From the NCBI GenBank assembly GCA_910577095.1, contig CAJTLY010000017.1, positions 1 to 38,599 on the forward strand: 38,599 nt of DNA, read 5' to 3'. This stretch comes from an uncultured Alphaproteobacteria bacterium (GTDB lineage Bacteria; Pseudomonadota; Alphaproteobacteria; RF32; CAG-239). The notes beneath the pieces were generated by a model. The model made no database searches. It worked only from the letters and a program-made list of their open reading frames with translations, and was not told where the DNA came from. The position numbers and the translations under genes were made by a program. Shown here in pieces: positions 38,401-38,599 of the stretch (position 1 is its first letter; every line of letters begins with the position of its first letter).

Positions 38401-38599
38401 TTATTCGATACAACAGTCGACGGCTTTTCGGACAAAGCTTTTCATGCGTCCGAGCATGCCGGCGGGTTGTTTTCCGTCCTCGTTTTCTTCAACCGCTTCC
38501 GCCGCCGTCTCAACGTCGGCCGCGCTTTCTTCTTCCCCGAGCGACGAAAGCTGTCCGCTCAGTTTCTTAACGTCGTCAAAGCTCTCTTCTATCCATTTG
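38401..38599 (-). CDS. C-terminal part of an acidic, Glu/Ala-rich protein (5' end outside window)
   Basis: Reading in frame from the window's right edge on the - strand gives about 65 residues: KWIEESFDDVKKLSGQLSSL, then EEESAADVETAAEAVEENEDGK, then a basic end MLGRMKSFVRKAVDCCIE and stop TAA at 38401-38403. No start lies inside the window, so the gene continues beyond it. The tail's last part (RMKSFVRKAVD) could be amphipathic. The function cannot be told. The stop lies at the ribosome binding site of the glutaredoxin-like lipoprotein gene, so the two are in one operon. Confidence 0.6.
   Translation of the reverse strand, partial: KWIEESFDDVKKLSGQLSSLGEEESAADVETAAEAVEENEDGKQPAGMLGRMKSFVRKAVDCCIE

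Noticed and set aside
1..38599. CRISPR arrays, complete insertion sequences, prophage structural genes
   Set aside because: Looked for direct repeat-spacer patterns, transposases with flanking inverted repeats and phage head/tail genes; none were seen. The only phage-like domain is the anchored lysozyme.

Overview
The window looks like a chromosomal segment of a gut- or sediment-type anaerobic alphaproteobacterium. The main grounds are: the gene order leuS-lptE-holA, which is common in alphaproteobacteria; Gram-negative envelope genes (autotransporter barrel, small OMP barrel, LptE, several lipoproteins); a heat-shock promoter of the alphaproteobacterial sigma-32 form (CTTG-18 bp-CTTATAT) before an hsp20 gene; and a soluble [FeFe]-hydrogenase with its maturase HydF, which points to fermentative, oxygen-poor life. 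Most genes carry AAGGAG-type ribosome binding sites. No 16S gene is present, so the lineage is inference.

Layout. 1-2010: tail of an autotransporter, a pyruvate kinase 3' remnant, then a two-gene cassette (small membrane protein plus SPFH lipoprotein) that looks Bacteroidetes-derived. 2173-8673: tRNA-Gly, GtrA-like protein, Fic protein, ArsC/Spx-like protein, membrane-anchored GH24 lysozyme, OMP barrel, LysR-type regulator, hydF. 8881-13676: tRNA-Ser, an AT-rich orphan gene, an exported Hsp20, a short DXS-like enzyme under a MerR-type promoter, and a hexapeptide acyltransferase. 13697-22576: a TPR/polytopic membrane protein pair, rsmB, and leuS-lptE-holA-methyltransferase. 22749-27357: a very cysteine-rich exported protein and a second Bacteroidetes-like cassette (surface lipoprotein plus a small gene with a Bacteroidetes-type promoter). 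27358-33466: hydrogenase operon hndA-hndC-hndD, read right to left, and a glycogen synthase. 33637-38599: grpE, a lipoprotein, tRNA-Arg, rpmB (L28), a stress-type SDR, dps, a tandem-ArsR regulator, a glutaredoxin-like lipoprotein and the 3' end of one more gene.

How it fits together. HydF and HndACD should give the cell a NAD(P)-coupled hydrogenase (HydE and HydG must lie elsewhere), and glycogen synthase stores carbon. Hsp20, GrpE, Dps and the SDR form a scattered stress set. The most unusual items are: the two patches whose four genes lack Shine-Dalgarno sequences; a 20-bp perfect inverted repeat bracketing a promoter (possible invertible switch); a MerR-type 19-bp-spacer promoter on a DXS paralogue; a secreted Hsp20; a tandem ArsR protein; an HndC without the ferredoxin tail usual in its family; and a large Cys-rich secreted protein with a structured leader. 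Assembly chimerism is the main alternative for the two foreign-looking patches.
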